Below, piece after piece: positions 39,489-51,529 of a DNA stretch of 64,000 nucleotides. The notes under the pieces are model-generated. The model saw only the letters and a program-made list of their open reading frames with translations. It was not told the DNA's origin and searched no databases. Source of the stretch: Anastatus disparis (lineage: Eukaryota > Arthropoda > Insecta > Hymenoptera > Eupelmidae). The stretch spans positions 3,431,501-3,495,500 of the forward strand of contig JAFFSR010000351.1 in the NCBI GenBank assembly GCA_017163975.1, read 5' to 3'. A program made the translations under genes and the position numbers. The first letter of the stretch is position 1. Each line of letters begins with the position of its first letter.

Positions 39489-42400
39489 TTACCATATTGA
39501 GTTCAGGAAATAGCCGTTGTCTCTGTTTAGGTTATTTGGATGTTTTAGTATTTCTATGGCTTCTCGGTGTTTTCTTGGAAAGTAAGACTTGGTTTTGGAT
39601 AGGTTAGTTGTGTGATCGAAGTCTATATGGTAACCAGTTTCAATGTGGTGTTCTGTTAATGCTGATTGTGCGAAGTGTTTCAATTTTACCTTGTTGCTGT
39701 GTTCTTTAAGTCTTTGGTGGATTATTCTTCTAGTTTCTTCTATGTAGACTTTTTCACAGGAGCAAGGTATTTTGTAAACACCGGGAGTATGTAAGGGAGG
39801 TTTTTTGTCTTTGGGGTTGTGAAGAATTTGTCCTGTTTTTGTTAAAGGCTTATATATAGTACGGATGCTGTGTTCATTTAGTATTCTTCTGATCTGTTTT
39901 TTGATGCCTTGTATACACTACCCTCCAGCCACATTTGCCCACCCTACATGAAAATCGATAAACTTTAAAGTTTTGTGGCTCAGTGAAAAATAGTCGTAAT
40001 TAAAAAATTCTGACGGGGTTTTAAAAAGGGCTTAAAAACTTTTAATTTAAGCCGAGTTGAGCAAAAAAAAATTAAAAAATGCATGCCTTATGCGTAAAAA
40101 ACTAACTAAAAAATATTCAATTTTTTTGCCCCTATTCAAATGCCTGCCATTTTTGCGGAAATTATCGAATTATAGAAAAACAAAATGGAGGTGAAAGCCA
40201 AAGGAGTCACCTTCAAAATGAGCTATAGAAAGCTCATTTATGATCGATTTCACGGTAGTTATAGTCATTTTTTATGAAAAAAACGATTTTTTTTATTAGC
40301 TATTATCTCAAAAAATACGCATGATATAAAAAAATTGTTTACTTTTGAGTCAAAAATATAAATATTTAGATTTAACTGAAATCCGGAAGAAAAATTTTTT
40401 TTTTAAATTCATTAAAATATGAATATTGAATAAATGGATTTTTTTTCAATGAGATCAAAAATGAATAAAATCTTTTTTTACTGATTCTCAGTTTGACCTG
40501 AATATTTATTTTTTTAATTCAAAAATAAACAATTTTTTCATTAAAAATTTTTTTATATCATGCGTATTTTTTGAGATAATAGCTATTGAAAAAAATCGTT
40601 TTTTTCATAATAAATGACCATAACTACCATAAAATCGATCATAAATGAGCTTTCTATAGCTCATTTTGAAGGTGACTCCTTTGGCTTTCACCTCCATTTT
40701 GTTTTTCTATAATTCGATAATTTCCGCAAAAATGGCAGGCATTTGAATAGGGGCAAAAAAATTGAATATTTTTTAGTTAGTTTTTTACGCATAAGGCATG
40801 TATTTTTTAATTTTTTTTTGCTCAACTCGGTTTAAACTAAAGGTTTTTAAACCCTTTTTGAAACCCCGTCCGAATTTTTTAATTTCGACTATTTTTTACT
40901 GAGCCATAAAACTTTAAAGTTTTATCGATTTTCATGTAGGGGGGGGGGCAAATGTGACTGGAGGGTAGTGTATATGGTAGTGTGGCTGTGTTAAGATGAG
41001 TTTTTTCTTTTTGTTGAATGTTTGTATTGGAAATTTTAGAGCGTTGTTTTTCAATTATTTGTTTAATTTGTCCCAGTGTGTAACCGTTTTGTATTAAGGC
41101 TTGTTTTACTTTGTCAAGTTCCTGTTCAATGTGAGTATCATGAGGAATGTGGAGTGCTCTATATATGAGAGAGTTAATGACTGAAAGTTTTTGGGAAGGG
41201 TAATGGTGAGAGGAGGCGTATAAATATTTGTTAGTGTGCGTAGGTTTTCTGTATACATCGTGTCCTAAAGTGTTATCGGGTTTTTGTAGACTAAAACATC
41301 AAGGAAAGGGAGTTTGTTATTTTGTTCTATTCCCATAGTGAATTCAATTTTGGGATGTTGTTGATTCAAGTGTTCTAGGAATTTGTGAAGTTTATCTTCA
41401 CGGAGTGGCCAGATGACAAAGGTATCGTCGACGTATCTTAGCCAAAGTGAAGGTTTTTTAGTAGTTGTGTTTAGGGCTTGAGTTTCAAAATATTCCATTA
41501 ATAAATTGGCAATGATTGATGATATTGGAGAGCCCATCGCTGTTTCTGTTGTTTGTTCGTAAAATTGTTGGTTGAATGAGAAGAACGTGTTGGTAAGGCA
41601 GTGTTCTATTAGAGGTAAGAGGTGTGGAGATAGATTCGGGATATTTTTCATGATGTTTATGGTGTCTGGAATTGATACTTTTGTGAAAAGTGATACTAGA
41701 TCAAAACTGGCTAGGATGTCACTTGGTTTTAGTTGAATAATTTGGAGTTCATTGACGAAATCGTAAGAGTTTTTGACGTAGGAGGATGAAGTCTTGTAAA
41801 AGGTGTGAGTTTTTCTGTAAGGTATCGTGCTAGATTGTATGTAGGTGAGTTGATGGCGCTTACTATTGGTCTTAAAGGGATATTAGATTTGTGAACTTTC
41901 GGAATGCCATAGAGTCTAGGTGTTGAAGGATATTTTGGAGTTTCTTTTTTAATTCCTCCGGTAAGTTAGATTTCTTAAGTAGAGATATGGTTCTATTGGT
42001 AATGGTTGTAGTGGGATCGTTTTTTAATATTTTGTAAGAGCTATCATTTAGTAGTTCTTGGGGTTTGTTAAGGTAATCGTTTTTGTTCATAATAACAGTT
42101 ATGTTGCCTTTATCTGCTGGAAGTATGATGATGTTTGGGTTATTGTTGATTCTTTTTAGGGCCTGTGTTTCTTTTTTGGTGAGGTTAGATTTTGGGAGTT
42201 TCTTTTTGGTTAAAATATTGGCCGTTTTCCGACGTATGTCGTTGGCTTGGTCTTGAGGTAAAGTGTGAATGGCTGCTTCAGGGTGGCTGATGATGTCTTC
42301 TTTAGGTACCTGGAATAGTGTAATTGCGAAGTTATGTCCTTTTGATTAAGCAGAAAAGGTTTCATTGTCGAAGGTATAATCCGAGATATTTTAACAGTAT

Positions 42401-42820
42401 GTAAAAGAGGGGTAGATTTCTGTCGTTGCAATGTGTTGTATTTCTTTATATGAGTGTTAGTTGATTGTTCGTATATGTGTTGTGCTTAGTGATATGTAAG
42501 GTTGTCTAATGTATTCCATAGTGCCGTGTCAATGGTGTTTGCAAGGGATGGATGAACTTTGAGAAGTTTGGATAAGAGGTCGTTGATTTGTTTTTTAGTT
42601 AAGTTTGTGCGTTCCTTTATAAGGAGTAAGCTAGTTTTTTGTAGAATAGCAGTTGATTTAGTGGTTTTAAATGGGTTTTTTAAGTGCAGAAATTTAGGAA
42701 TGATGATGTTGGCTCTGCATCGTTTTAGGAAAGCTAGTGTTGTTATTTGCTTCCTAAGTGATGACTTGAGTTTGCTAAGGGTGTTGGTTTTAGCAATAAT
42801 GCTCTCTCCGTAGAGTTAGC
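39489..42820 (-). pseudogene. Penelope-like reverse transcriptase and GIY-YIG endonuclease, degenerate
   Basis: The N-terminal part (42820-42210) reads LSKLKSSLRKQITTLAFLKR and other basic stretches broken by stops. The pre-RT block (42090-41872) includes LNDSSYKILKNDPTTTITN and the RT core (41651-41265) has TAMGSPISSIIANLLMEYFE and the active site RYVDDTFVIW, followed by KLPFLDVLVYKN. After the foldback insertion, GVYKIPCSCEKVYIEETRR gives the GIY-YIG type nuclease and the ORF ends with SALTEHHIETGYHIDFDH and PNNLNRDNGYFL. These motifs uniquely fit Penelope-like elements. The RT catalytic YVDD is intact, but frameshifts and stops elsewhere break the gene. Confidence 0.85.
39916..40970. mobile_element. 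Foldback element B1 (1,055 bp) with TATA target duplication
   Basis: Near-perfect palindrome. Left terminus CACTACCCTCCAG, right CTGGAGGGTAGTG. TATA lies on both sides (39912-39915 and 40971-40974), and removing the element and one TATA restores the Penelope-like sequence TTGTATATGG. The arms contain GGCTTTCACCTCCATTTTG and its complement. The centre is near 40440, and no ORF is present. Confidence 0.92.
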
Positions 42821-42840
42821 GAAGTTTGGATTTGAAGTTT

Positions 42841-43589
42841 TCACGGTGAATGTTTAAATAAATATATTAGCTTAATTTTCATTAAAACAGTATAAATAAA
42901 CAGTCTTTTCTGTCTAAAAATTATATAAAAGTAAATGAATAATAATTTGTTTATTTATTATATTTAAATATTAACAATGCCTAATAGTATCAGATTTTTA
43001 AGTATGGTCTACAAAGTATTTGAATAATATGAATAATTTTAAAAAATATGGAGATGTTAAATGTTCTCCAGATCCCCCTCTCTTTTTTATTTTTAGTTCG
43101 TACAAATTTTATTTATTTGAATTTAAAAATGATATATTAAATTGTTAATCTTTTAATGCTTCCACCCCCTCCCTCCCCTTTGCCTCTGGTTTCATTTTCA
43201 CCCTAGTTCTATTTAACTCGTCTTAGTTTATATGAAAAAGTTTTAAAAATTATATCAAATATAGTGACATTTTGAGGTTATTTTACTTCAGATACTACAG
43301 ATTCAATTTTCAATTTAAATTTATTATTTATTAAAATCATAATTTGCTATATTTTTTATATATTTTGAAGTTTTACGACCCAAATTTTAATATTAATGCA
43401 ATTTTTCTAACATTTTACGATCAAAACCTTTATTTCTAGAATCTATAGAACATTTAACAACAGCTTAAAAATATTGTTTATAAAGAAAATTACTATAAAG
43501 CATGACTTAACAAAGTATTTATTTTTAAATGTTTAAAAATATGAATCAAATTTTTTATTTTTGGACAACGATCCTAATTTGTATCGGCC
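42841..43589. other. AT-rich, no gene seen
   Basis: A/T-rich sequence with some pyrimidine tracts (around 43160-43190). Nothing recognised. Confidence 0.5.
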
Positions 43590-43745
43590 GTTGGTATCAA
43601 GTGGCCACACAAATGTAGCTAAATGTATAGCTAGAAATATAAATATTAATTACGCTATAAAATATACATGCACAAAAAAGGGAAATAAGCTGAAAGATAC
43701 AAACTTATAGATTTTATTTAAAAGACAAACACTATAGCTATACAT
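43590..43745. repeat. Dispersed repeat copy, paired with 58360-58515
   Basis: The 43590 stretch (GGCC.CACAAATGTA.CTAAATGTAT..CTAGAAATATAA and AAACACTA at the end) matches 58360-58515 almost base for base with several differences. The copy at 58 kb directly follows the satellite S2 region, linking this to the same repeat family. Confidence 0.8.
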
Positions 43746-44820
43746 GAAAAAGGGCGCCAGTCACGTGATACAGACGCGACTCCGTGAGGTCTCTTAATTG
43801 GATTTATACCAAGCAACGCGGCGAAAAAAGAGTCAACGATACGCCTAATTAAAATGTAAGAGCACGTTAAACCCGAAAGCTACACGGACATTTAGCTTGA
43901 ACACAAGAGCTAGAAAGGAAAACGAATGCACTATCTAAATCCGCGCACGTAGCCACCAACATACACGCGCACAAGCAATAAAAGAAAGCTATAGCCAAAA
44001 AAATATAGATTATTACAAAGCATTTATGCTTTAAGCACTCACGCAACAACCTTAATCCTTTACACAAAAAAAAGGGAACGCAAAATAACGTATAGGTTAA
44101 CAGGCTTTGCCTTGTACAATATGCTGCGTAGTTCGAGTACAATCAACGTCGACCGACTAAGGAACTAGCGACAGAAGGAATGAGCATCTCAAGATGGATG
44201 CTCTTTCTTCCTCATGCGGTGCGCTATGCACGCCACCTTGTGCTCTTGCCTCTTCTATCTACTTGACTGCTAGAGCCATGCTATACGTATACTAGATACG
44301 TTGGCTGAGCTTGCTGTGCTTTATATCACGTATGTATTTATGTGCTGTGCACGCGTGTGTGGTTATTGGCTTGGGGTTAGCTTTAGATTTGACTGGCGTT
44401 GTATCCCTCTTAGCCGTGCGCGAATGCAATGTCTCCCTTTTGCCGCGTATACTATTTCATTATAAAGGCAAGCTTTAAGTTACATGGCCAATTTGCCATG
44501 TTTGAAGTATACGGTGGAACCGGATACTTTCGTAGAAGGAATGCAAAAAGTTAAAAGCTGAATTAGAAAAAGGTGACTTACCTAAGATAACCGCCGTTAT
44601 CTACATCTGTGTTTAGTGTGATGAAGATAATTTTTATATACATATACTAGCGTATAATACCTCGCTCCTAACGTCGCTCGGTTAAATTTCTTCATACCAT
44701 TGGAATTTGCAATGTCAAATAATGGTAAATATGAATTTCCAGAATTTAGATACATTTTAAACTTATTTGAAAAAATTATACATTTAGATGCTCATAATAC
44801 TAATCGTTTTATCTTTGTAT
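43746..44820. other. Mixed sequence, no gene seen
   Basis: Includes a moderately GC-rich block at about 43860-44560. Open frames are short and not protein-like. Nothing recognised. Confidence 0.45.
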
Positions 44821-45060
44821 TTAACCCTTTCAATCACGAATTATTTTCGCAGAAAAACGTATTTTCTATCATACATTAACTTTTTAGATTAATTTACAAT
44901 CATATATTCAAAATATATCATATGATACTTATAAAATGAACACTCATTTATATGAAAATGCAAAAAGAATAAAGATTAAACTTAAAGTGCGAATTAAACA
45001 ATAGAAAAAAAAAATGAGAAAGGGTGCCACTACAGTGGCTCCTGTGACTGAAAGGATTAA
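44821..45060. mobile_element. piggyBac-type MITE with TTAA target duplications
   Basis: TTAA at 44821-44824 and 45057-45060. Inside, the termini are CCCTTTCAATCACG on the left and the complement of CCTTTCAGTCAC on the right, one mismatch. Length about 232 bases without coding capacity. TTAA duplication and CCCTTT-type termini fit piggyBac. Confidence 0.65.
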
Positions 45061-45094
45061 GTCTAAGTATTCGCAAATACACGCAAAGTAAAAC

Positions 45095-45195
45095 ATGTTA
45101 AAACGATCGCACACTCCAAGTTTGGAGGAAGTTAAAACGAAAAAATTAAAAATATCTACTGAAACTTATCAAGAAATAAAAAAGATTATATCAAA
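45095..45195 (+). CDS. Possible short first exon (33 codons)
   Basis: ATG opens MLKRSHTPSLEEVKTKKLK and continues ISTETYQEIKKIIS to a donor (AAA|GTAAGTTT at 45196). No stop falls inside. It is basic and helical. It may join the exon at 46372-46545, with an intron of about 1.1 kb. Not recognised. Confidence 0.3.
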
Positions 45196-45635
45196 GTAAG
45201 TTTAAAAGAATATTTAAGAAAATAAATTTAAGTTTAAGAAAAATTGATACAATGTTTTAAAAAATTAAAACCATAGGAGAGTTGTAAAAATAAATTAAAA
45301 TAACGTTTTTTATCAAAACTTAAATGAGTTTATTTATTTATGTTTACTGATATTGAACTTACAATATTCCAATTCTGTAGTATCACCGTGAAGGCACGTG
45401 TAGTTAATAGAAGCAAGATAATCAATTTCAAATCAGAAATATATCATATGTAACTGCATATAAATAAACTGTTAATTTAACAGATGATTATGATTATACA
45501 GTCACAAAACTTATGTAACTTAAATAAAAAGCTAGTATTGATGTCTAAGACACAGTCTGTTTGGAATAATTTTAAACGCCTTACTGATGATTCCTAAATA
45601 AACAGATTTAGACGAAAAATCGTCCTTATAATTTA

Positions 45636-45950
45636 GAATTAGTATTTATATCATATATCTAGAAGTAAAAGAAATGAAGTAAAATAAATTCTATAGGCAT
45701 GAAATAGATTTAATATAAAAATTTATTACGAATTCAAAGAATGTTTTATTTATAGATTGTGGAACTTTTGGCAAGTATTTTTTGATTTCATCCATATTCT
45801 AGTGACATTTTAATTTTGCAAATAGACTATGAATTAAGAAAATTCAAAAATATATTTAGGAATTAATATTTATATCATATATCTAGAAATAAAAGAAATT
45901 AAATTAAATTAATTTAAGATGCATAAAATTTATTCATTATAAAATATTAC
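45636..45950. repeat. Diverged direct duplication
   Basis: TATTTATATCATATATCTAG and following AAAAGAAAT...AAATT repeat near 45645 and 45868, about 220 bases apart. Confidence 0.5.
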
Positions 45951-46062
45951 AAAATGAAAAAATTTTTTTGACCTGTGAAATTTATATGTTATAAAATAAA
46001 CACAAAATTATAATTAATTATAGAAAAAGAATTTGGAGAAATAGAAAAAATGTTTATCTAAT

Positions 46063-46300
46063 TAGTATTCACGCTTGTGGTGATCTAAGTGCGTATACAC
46101 CTCAAATATATTTGAAGGTAAAAATGGTCCATCTTCTTATTTTAGTATCTTGTTATCATAAATTTGAAGGAATAAAAAATTTTTGTCTGATTAGTTTTTT
46201 GCTTGTGGTGATCTGAGTGCATATAAATCTTAAATATATTTAGAGATGAAAATGGGCCATCTTCTTATTTTAGTTTCTTGTTGTTATCATAAATTAACTC
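46063..46300. repeat. Tandem duplication of about 125 bp
   Basis: GCTTGTGGTGATCTAAGTGC...CCATCTTCTTATTTTAGT occurs twice in a row with about 80-90 percent similarity by eye. Confidence 0.7.
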
Positions 46301-46371
46301 TTAAAATCACAAAATTAAAGAAAGTGACGAGAAAAAGTATTTTAATTATTTTCCATTGTAAAAAAAATTTA

Positions 46372-46545
46372 AACAAGCTATTGAAAGTGTTGATGTAGAT
46401 ATTGGAAAATTCTTTAAACGACCATTCTTAAGACTTGCTTGTCAAGAAACATCAGATAGATGGCTTACAATGAGCGTTGAAGCTCATAGTGAACATTATT
46501 TTTATGTTCTTGCAAGAGCTGTTTTGGAATTCTATGGAGCTAAAA
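46372..46545 (+). CDS. Possible internal exon (unrecognised protein)
   Basis: An open stretch reads AIESVDVDIGKFFKRPFLRL, then ACQETSDRWLTMSVEAHSEH and YFYVLARAVLEFYGAK, ending at a donor-like AAAA|GTAAAT. The composition is clearly protein-like, with tryptophan, cysteine and aromatic residues. It may be a host exon, an old transposase exon or part of a viral integration. A candidate next exon starts after TTTATTTTTAG near 46604. I do not recognise the family. Confidence 0.35.
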
Positions 46546-46604
46546 GTAAATACTTTAAATTATAAATTTTAATAACTCTCAATATATGAAAATTTTATTT
46601 TTAG

Positions 46605-47540
46605 ATAATCTTTAATTAAAAAAGCTTGTTCAAAAAAGTACAAGAAAATCACAGTGTTCCAGTTTTAAAAATTATTTAGAAGATTATATCAATCGATATA
46701 AATAAATAAAGAATATCACTTGCGATAACAAACTAAAAAACTGTGAAATGTCTAGGAATGATAAAATCTTCATGAGATTAAAATATGGAATCTACATCTA
46801 AGCTGCAAACCATTGACAGAGCAAATTCTAAACTGATTAAAAATGTAACATGTTATTATTTTTTTAAGGAATTTGTTGATTTCTATTTGAGTTATATTTT
46901 AAAGTTAAAACTAAAATTTAGATTTAAAATAATTATATACTTTATGAGTATAATTCATTCTTCACATGAGATTTTTATATTTTTGTAATAATTATTACAA
47001 AGTAAAATTAAAACTTGCGTTACTATAATTATATTTAAACCAACCAAAATTTTATTATTTTTTTTATTCAAAAATATCAACTAATGCACATTAAACTTTA
47101 ATGAACATAAGAAATCAATGATCAAACATGATTTTTAAATTTTTTCATGCTTTATTTTAAGCATTTGACATTTATAATTATTATAAGATTATTTGTCAAG
47201 TATGTACAATCAATTAAATATTTATATCTGCTTAAAATTATCTTTATATCAAACAAAGTATGAAAAAAGAAGTACAATTATTGTTTCAAAAATGAAAATT
47301 GACTTTAAATATTAAAAAAATAAATGTACCTTGTATAATAAGGAAGGAGTAAAATTTTTTACAATATTCAATTATTTATATTGTAACGGTAATTTACTAC
47401 ACGTTGCAAAAAAGTATTAGCTTTTATTTAAATTTTACTTTAGCTAAGATTATGGATTTTACTATATACGGAGTTGCAGAAAATTATACTAAATATTTTA
47501 AATATTATGCAACAAACTCCGATAGAGCTAGTTAGTATAT
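46605..47540. other. AT-rich, no gene seen
   Basis: Very A/T-rich. The open frame at 46785 is low complexity. Nothing supported. Confidence 0.5.
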
Positions 47541-48305
47541 TAGATTGATATGCGACGGAGTATCCTTTCGTCAGCTCGTTGCCGCGCGTCTCTCTCTCTC
47601 TCTCTCTCTTACCTGATCGAGAGACGCGATGCCGGTAGCACAGCTTTCCTTATTTCGTACAAGATTATACGTGTTATATGCTATATTAAAAATAAGGACC
47701 GCGGAGGCGTCGGGGTAAGCAAATTGACTCAGGTCTTTAGCTTAACGTGAATTTATTAAATGAATAGAGAAATCAATACAATAAAATAGATTTAAATAAT
47801 AAAAGAAAAATAAGATTTATTAAAGATAATTCTAGAGGGGGGACGCGACGCGAACTAGGTTAATGCAAGATATTGCAACGAACGCGCGCACTCTCTACGC
47901 TAAGATTTCTTCGAGGAAAGAAATCTTAGCTAAGTATATAAAATAAGATCAACTTACGAACACGCGTAGAAGCTTCTATGACAACCAAAATACGTACGCT
48001 ATAAGTATCTCGCCGTTGGCCAACAAAATATACGATGCGATGTAATCTGGTTGTGGATGCTCGTAGACGATCTCTCTTACGCCTTTATGATATCTCACGA
48101 AACACAAGGTAAGCAACCACTATGATGTGTACGCTCCGAGCACAGGAAAATGTCTGCCCGCGCCGACGCTTCCTTTCTTCTCGCTCGTTTAGCTGACTCT
48201 TACCATACTAACCTACGACGGTACTCGTGACAGCACGCCGAGCGGTTTTAAGTCCTAGAGCGCGCGGGATTCGAACATGGTAATAGGAATACCGTGACAA
48301 TATTA
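47540..48305 (-). repeat. GC-rich block, possible solo LTR
   Basis: This roughly 760-base block is much richer in GC than its flanks. On the minus strand it begins TGTCACGGTATTCC, has a TATATACTTAGC TATA-like site and AATAAA signals, and ends among GACGCCTCCGCGG. That layout (TG start, TATA, polyA signal) suggests a solo LTR, but the 3' boundary and target duplication are not resolved. It includes a (CT)n run at about 47589-47609. Confidence 0.4.
47899..47930. other. Perfect 13-bp hairpin
   Basis: GCTAAGATTTCTT (47899-47911) pairs perfectly with AAGAAATCTTAGC (47918-47930) around the loop CGAGGA. It lies inside the possible solo LTR. Confidence 0.75.
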
Positions 48306-49390
48306 ATAAAAATTTAAACAAAAAAGTTTAAAATTATGAGGGTGAAGAAATGAACAGATTTGTATGTATATTTGAAAATTGAATACTGTAAAAAGCTTAC
48401 CTTTAAAAAGATATATAGTGGGCAAGTATGCTTAGCGATTTATTTTAATTAATGATTTCAAACATTTTGATGTCTTTAACATATTATAAACTATTTTTAG
48501 TAATAAAATCAAACCTTGACATTAGAATTTCATGAAATCACGAAATAAATGTCAAGTATATAATAAAGGTAATAAATCTATGAGATCTTACCATAATTTT
48601 TAACAAAAGATTTTCCAATTTTTTTTTCTCTATAAATTAACGTTGAATTTCAGTAACAAAATTGTATTATTTCTTGTTATCTTTTTTTTATCATTTATTT
48701 AAAAGTGTTCTGAAATTTTTTAAATTTTATTGAATATTCACAAAATTACTTGCCAGTCCCGTGGGTAAATATTTTATGTCGATGTTTAAAGTTAAGAAAT
48801 TTGTACATAACATATGTACATATAAACTTTCATTATATGTAACATTACAGATATAATGGGATATAACATGTAAGTATTAAAATCATTTTCTACTTATAAC
48901 ACGTTTCTAATTTTCAATTTAACGGATATATAATTCTGTAATATTATTTTAATCAATTATTGGAATTTATAGTTATCGAAATCAAATAAGAAAAAGGATC
49001 TAAATATTTTAATATATAATATTTATGAAAATCTTAATTTATTGGATTACATAAAACTATTATATAAATAATCATTCCTAAATGTATAATACGTATTAAA
49101 ATAATTTTTCAACACGTATGTATTATATATTTATAAACTCATCTTATTTTAAATATTTAAAATCATAATAACAATTTATTGAAGTACATAAGTATGTTTT
49201 GGTTGCGAGTGTATTTTGAGGATGTCTAAATAATGAACAGTTAATAATTCAATTCAGATTCTAAATTATTACTTAAATTATTAAGAAATAGATTTCTTTT
49301 AAAATATTTAAGAGTTAGCTGTATACCGACACAGTTACCTGTTTTACCGAATCTATTTAAAATTTATTTTTTATAAAAACTAATAGCTTC
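48306..49390. other. AT-rich, no gene seen
   Basis: A/T-rich with no recognisable frame or element. Confidence 0.5.
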
Positions 49391-49645
49391 AGGCAGAAAT
49401 AAAGAGATGGTTTCGATTCGTGTAATTGAAAGCAATATTTTCTCTGATAAGAATAATTTAATTCCACCGCTTTATTTTCAAGAAAAGTTGGAATAACTTG
49501 AAAATCCCATTATTTGACACTAATTTCTAATTTTTTAAGTTATTCCAACTTTTCTTAAAAACGAAGCAATAAAATTAATTCATACTAATCAAAGAAAATA
49601 TTACATTTTATTAAACACATCGAAACCATCTCTTTATTTTTGCCT
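49391..49645. mobile_element. Palindromic MITE F
   Basis: GGCAGAAATAAAGAGATGG at the left pairs with the complement near 49625-49645, and AAGAAAAGTTGGAATAACTT pairs with AAGTTATTCCAACTTTTCTT near the centre. About 255 bases, non-coding. Confidence 0.8.
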
Positions 49646-49688
49646 CTTGTTGCTAATTTTGGGAAAAAAGTCAATTTTTTAATTAGAA

Positions 49689-49714
49689 AAGGACAGAGAT
49701 ACAGCGGACTCTTA
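49689..49714. repeat. Fragment D3 of the TTAAGAG family
   Basis: GGACAGAGATACAGCGGACT followed by CTTAA matches the inverted terminus of D2/D1. Only this end remains. Confidence 0.5.
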
Positions 49715-50268
49715 AAAATCATTTGTTCGTATATTGCATTATCTATAATCGAAAAACCAAATCCACAGTATATATGTTTTAAATTGAAAATTCTATTTTT
49801 TTTATATTCAAAGTTCTATAGCTCTTCTCTCAGTTGTATGCCTAAGATGAGACAAAGCTCACTTCAAGATATTATAAAAAGACATAACATAGTGCAACCT
49901 GAGTAAAATCTACCTGACCGAACACCAGCTATTCAAAATTACATGAAAGTACAAAATGAACGAATCAGAAGACAGCAATTCTGAGATTTAAAAAAATTTG
50001 TGTAGATTCTACTCATCATTTGCAACAATAAATATGTTCATAAGTGAATCTCTAAAATCCTTAGTTTCTGAGGAAAAAAATAATTAAATTGGTAATTTCA
50101 CAAAAAAATTTGAAAAATCACAATATTCTATTACTTATTACTCGTAATCCCTTTGACCTATGCCTCTAAAAATTTTTTTGTATATTTTGGGTATCAAATG
50201 GAACCTCTTCACGGATTTTCAGCAAATTCTATTTTTTTGTCTGTTGAGTTGACATGAAACGTCCCATA
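49715..50268. other. No gene supported
   Basis: The 49640-49906 open frame continues from MITE F into A/T-rich sequence and is not protein-like. A short RHNIVQPE ending has no recognisable context. Confidence 0.45.
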
Positions 50269-50274
50269 TATATA

Positions 50275-50326
<52 letters not shown>
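50269..50326. repeat. (TA)n microsatellite
   Basis: Nearly pure TATA repeats of about 58 bases. Confidence 0.95.
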
Positions 50327-50327
<1 letters not shown>

Positions 50328-50945
50328 ATTTTTATATAAAAAAATGTTACATCATGAGTTTATATGAAGAATCAATATATTATAAGCAGATTTTTTCTTT
50401 TAGACCCGCTTTTTAACCCGCTCTTACATCATATCTCACTCATACGAAAAAAATTATTACAATTTAGTTGAAATTCATTGAATTAAATGAAAATTGATTA
50501 CTTACTGGAAGATGACGCTCTGGTGCTGTTATGATGCATAGTCTGATTTTAATATTAATATCCTTTATTGCTGCAAATTTTTTTTATTGTTTATTCTTTT
50601 TGTCAAGTAGAAGTTTATTGTAACAATGAAGCTGAATTCACTATATTATAAAAAGAAAATTGAACCTATTTAATGTACTTTAAACAAATTTGAACTAATA
50701 AAGTAAAAGGTAAAAATTATTAATTCATTTAGTTATACTTTTGGACTGAAAGAAAAAGTTCTGTGAATGATAGCAAAATTAGTAAAATGACTATTAGACT
50801 CTTAATGCAGCTGGTTAGTAACATTTAGGCATTATGTAAATGATAAAGGATTTTAATATTTCGAAGGGTCGTGGGAGTATAGTCAAGATTTGATCTACTA
50901 AATTTTAACGAATTTGTTTAACTCTTCTCACTTACGGAAGAGTGA

Positions 50946-51491
50946 TTAGCTAGCAATAAGGTTAAATAAATTATGAGCATGAGACGTGAAACACATATAT
51001 ATGAAAGAACATAAACATCTAACAGCTGAAGGAATCGTGGGCTTGATTAATAAGGACTTTACATAACTAATGGGAGGGTTGATCTTCAAAAACATCAAAG
51101 ACGGTGTTCCAGGCAAGGGGCCATGCTGAATTAAAGACAAGGGTTGATGGGTTGCTTTCTCGCTCTTTTGATTTTCTAGGTTGCTCTTGTTTGCTCTGGG
51201 TGGTTTTTCATATGCGGCTTTGGAGCGGGTCGGCGAAGCTTGACGGGTAGGGAGGAAGGTATGAGCGGATATCTTGAAGGACATCAAGGGAGGAATTATG
51301 GATATGGGTTTGCGGGATGCGCTAGGGATGGAAGATGGAGGCGTAATATTAAGTGACATAAGGAAAGGTATAGATTTAGTGGGACTTGTTTTATTAGGAA
51401 TAAAGGAAGGTGTTAGGGACATATTTTCTGGAAGGCTAATCTTAAAGGACATGAGATGTTGAATGGTTGATGACTGAGGAGTGGTGGGCAT
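50946..51491 (-). CDS. Unrecognised Ser/Pro-rich ORF with internal LMSxxI repeats (181 aa)
   Basis: The longest clean ORF in this half outside known elements. It opens MPTTPQSSTIQH and repeats a heptad-like unit at about residues 13 (LMSFKIS), 44 (LMSLNIT), 69 (LMSFKIS) and 131 (LMFLKIN), each surrounded by Pro/Ser-rich linkers. A TATA box (CTTTATAAGG, minus strand, at 51512-51521) lies 20 to 30 bases upstream of the ATG, giving a very short leader. No signal peptide is obvious; the C-terminus is hydrophobic and Cys-containing. I do not recognise the family. Confidence 0.4.
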   Translation of the reverse strand: MPTTPQSSTIQHLMSFKISLPENMSLTPSFIPNKTSPTKSIPFLMSLNITPPSSIPSASRKPISIIPPLMSFKISAHTFLPTRQASPTRSKAAYEKPPRANKSNLENQKSEKATHQPLSLIQHGPLPGTPSLMFLKINPPISYVKSLLIKPTIPSAVRCLCSFIYMCFTSHAHNLFNLIAS

Positions 51492-51529
51492 ATTTTGTGG
51501 GTTATAACTATTCCTTATAAAGCTGCTCT

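Larger units (their letters stand above)
39300..42840 (-). mobile_element. Penelope-like element, minus strand, interrupted by foldback B1
   Basis: On the minus strand the element runs from an N-terminal basic region near 42820, through a reverse transcriptase, to a GIY-YIG endonuclease ending near 39489. A 1,055-bp foldback element (39916-40970) splits the RT-to-endonuclease linker. The plus-strand open frame 42559-42813 is a shadow. The outermost ends and any terminal repeats were not resolved. Confidence 0.85.
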
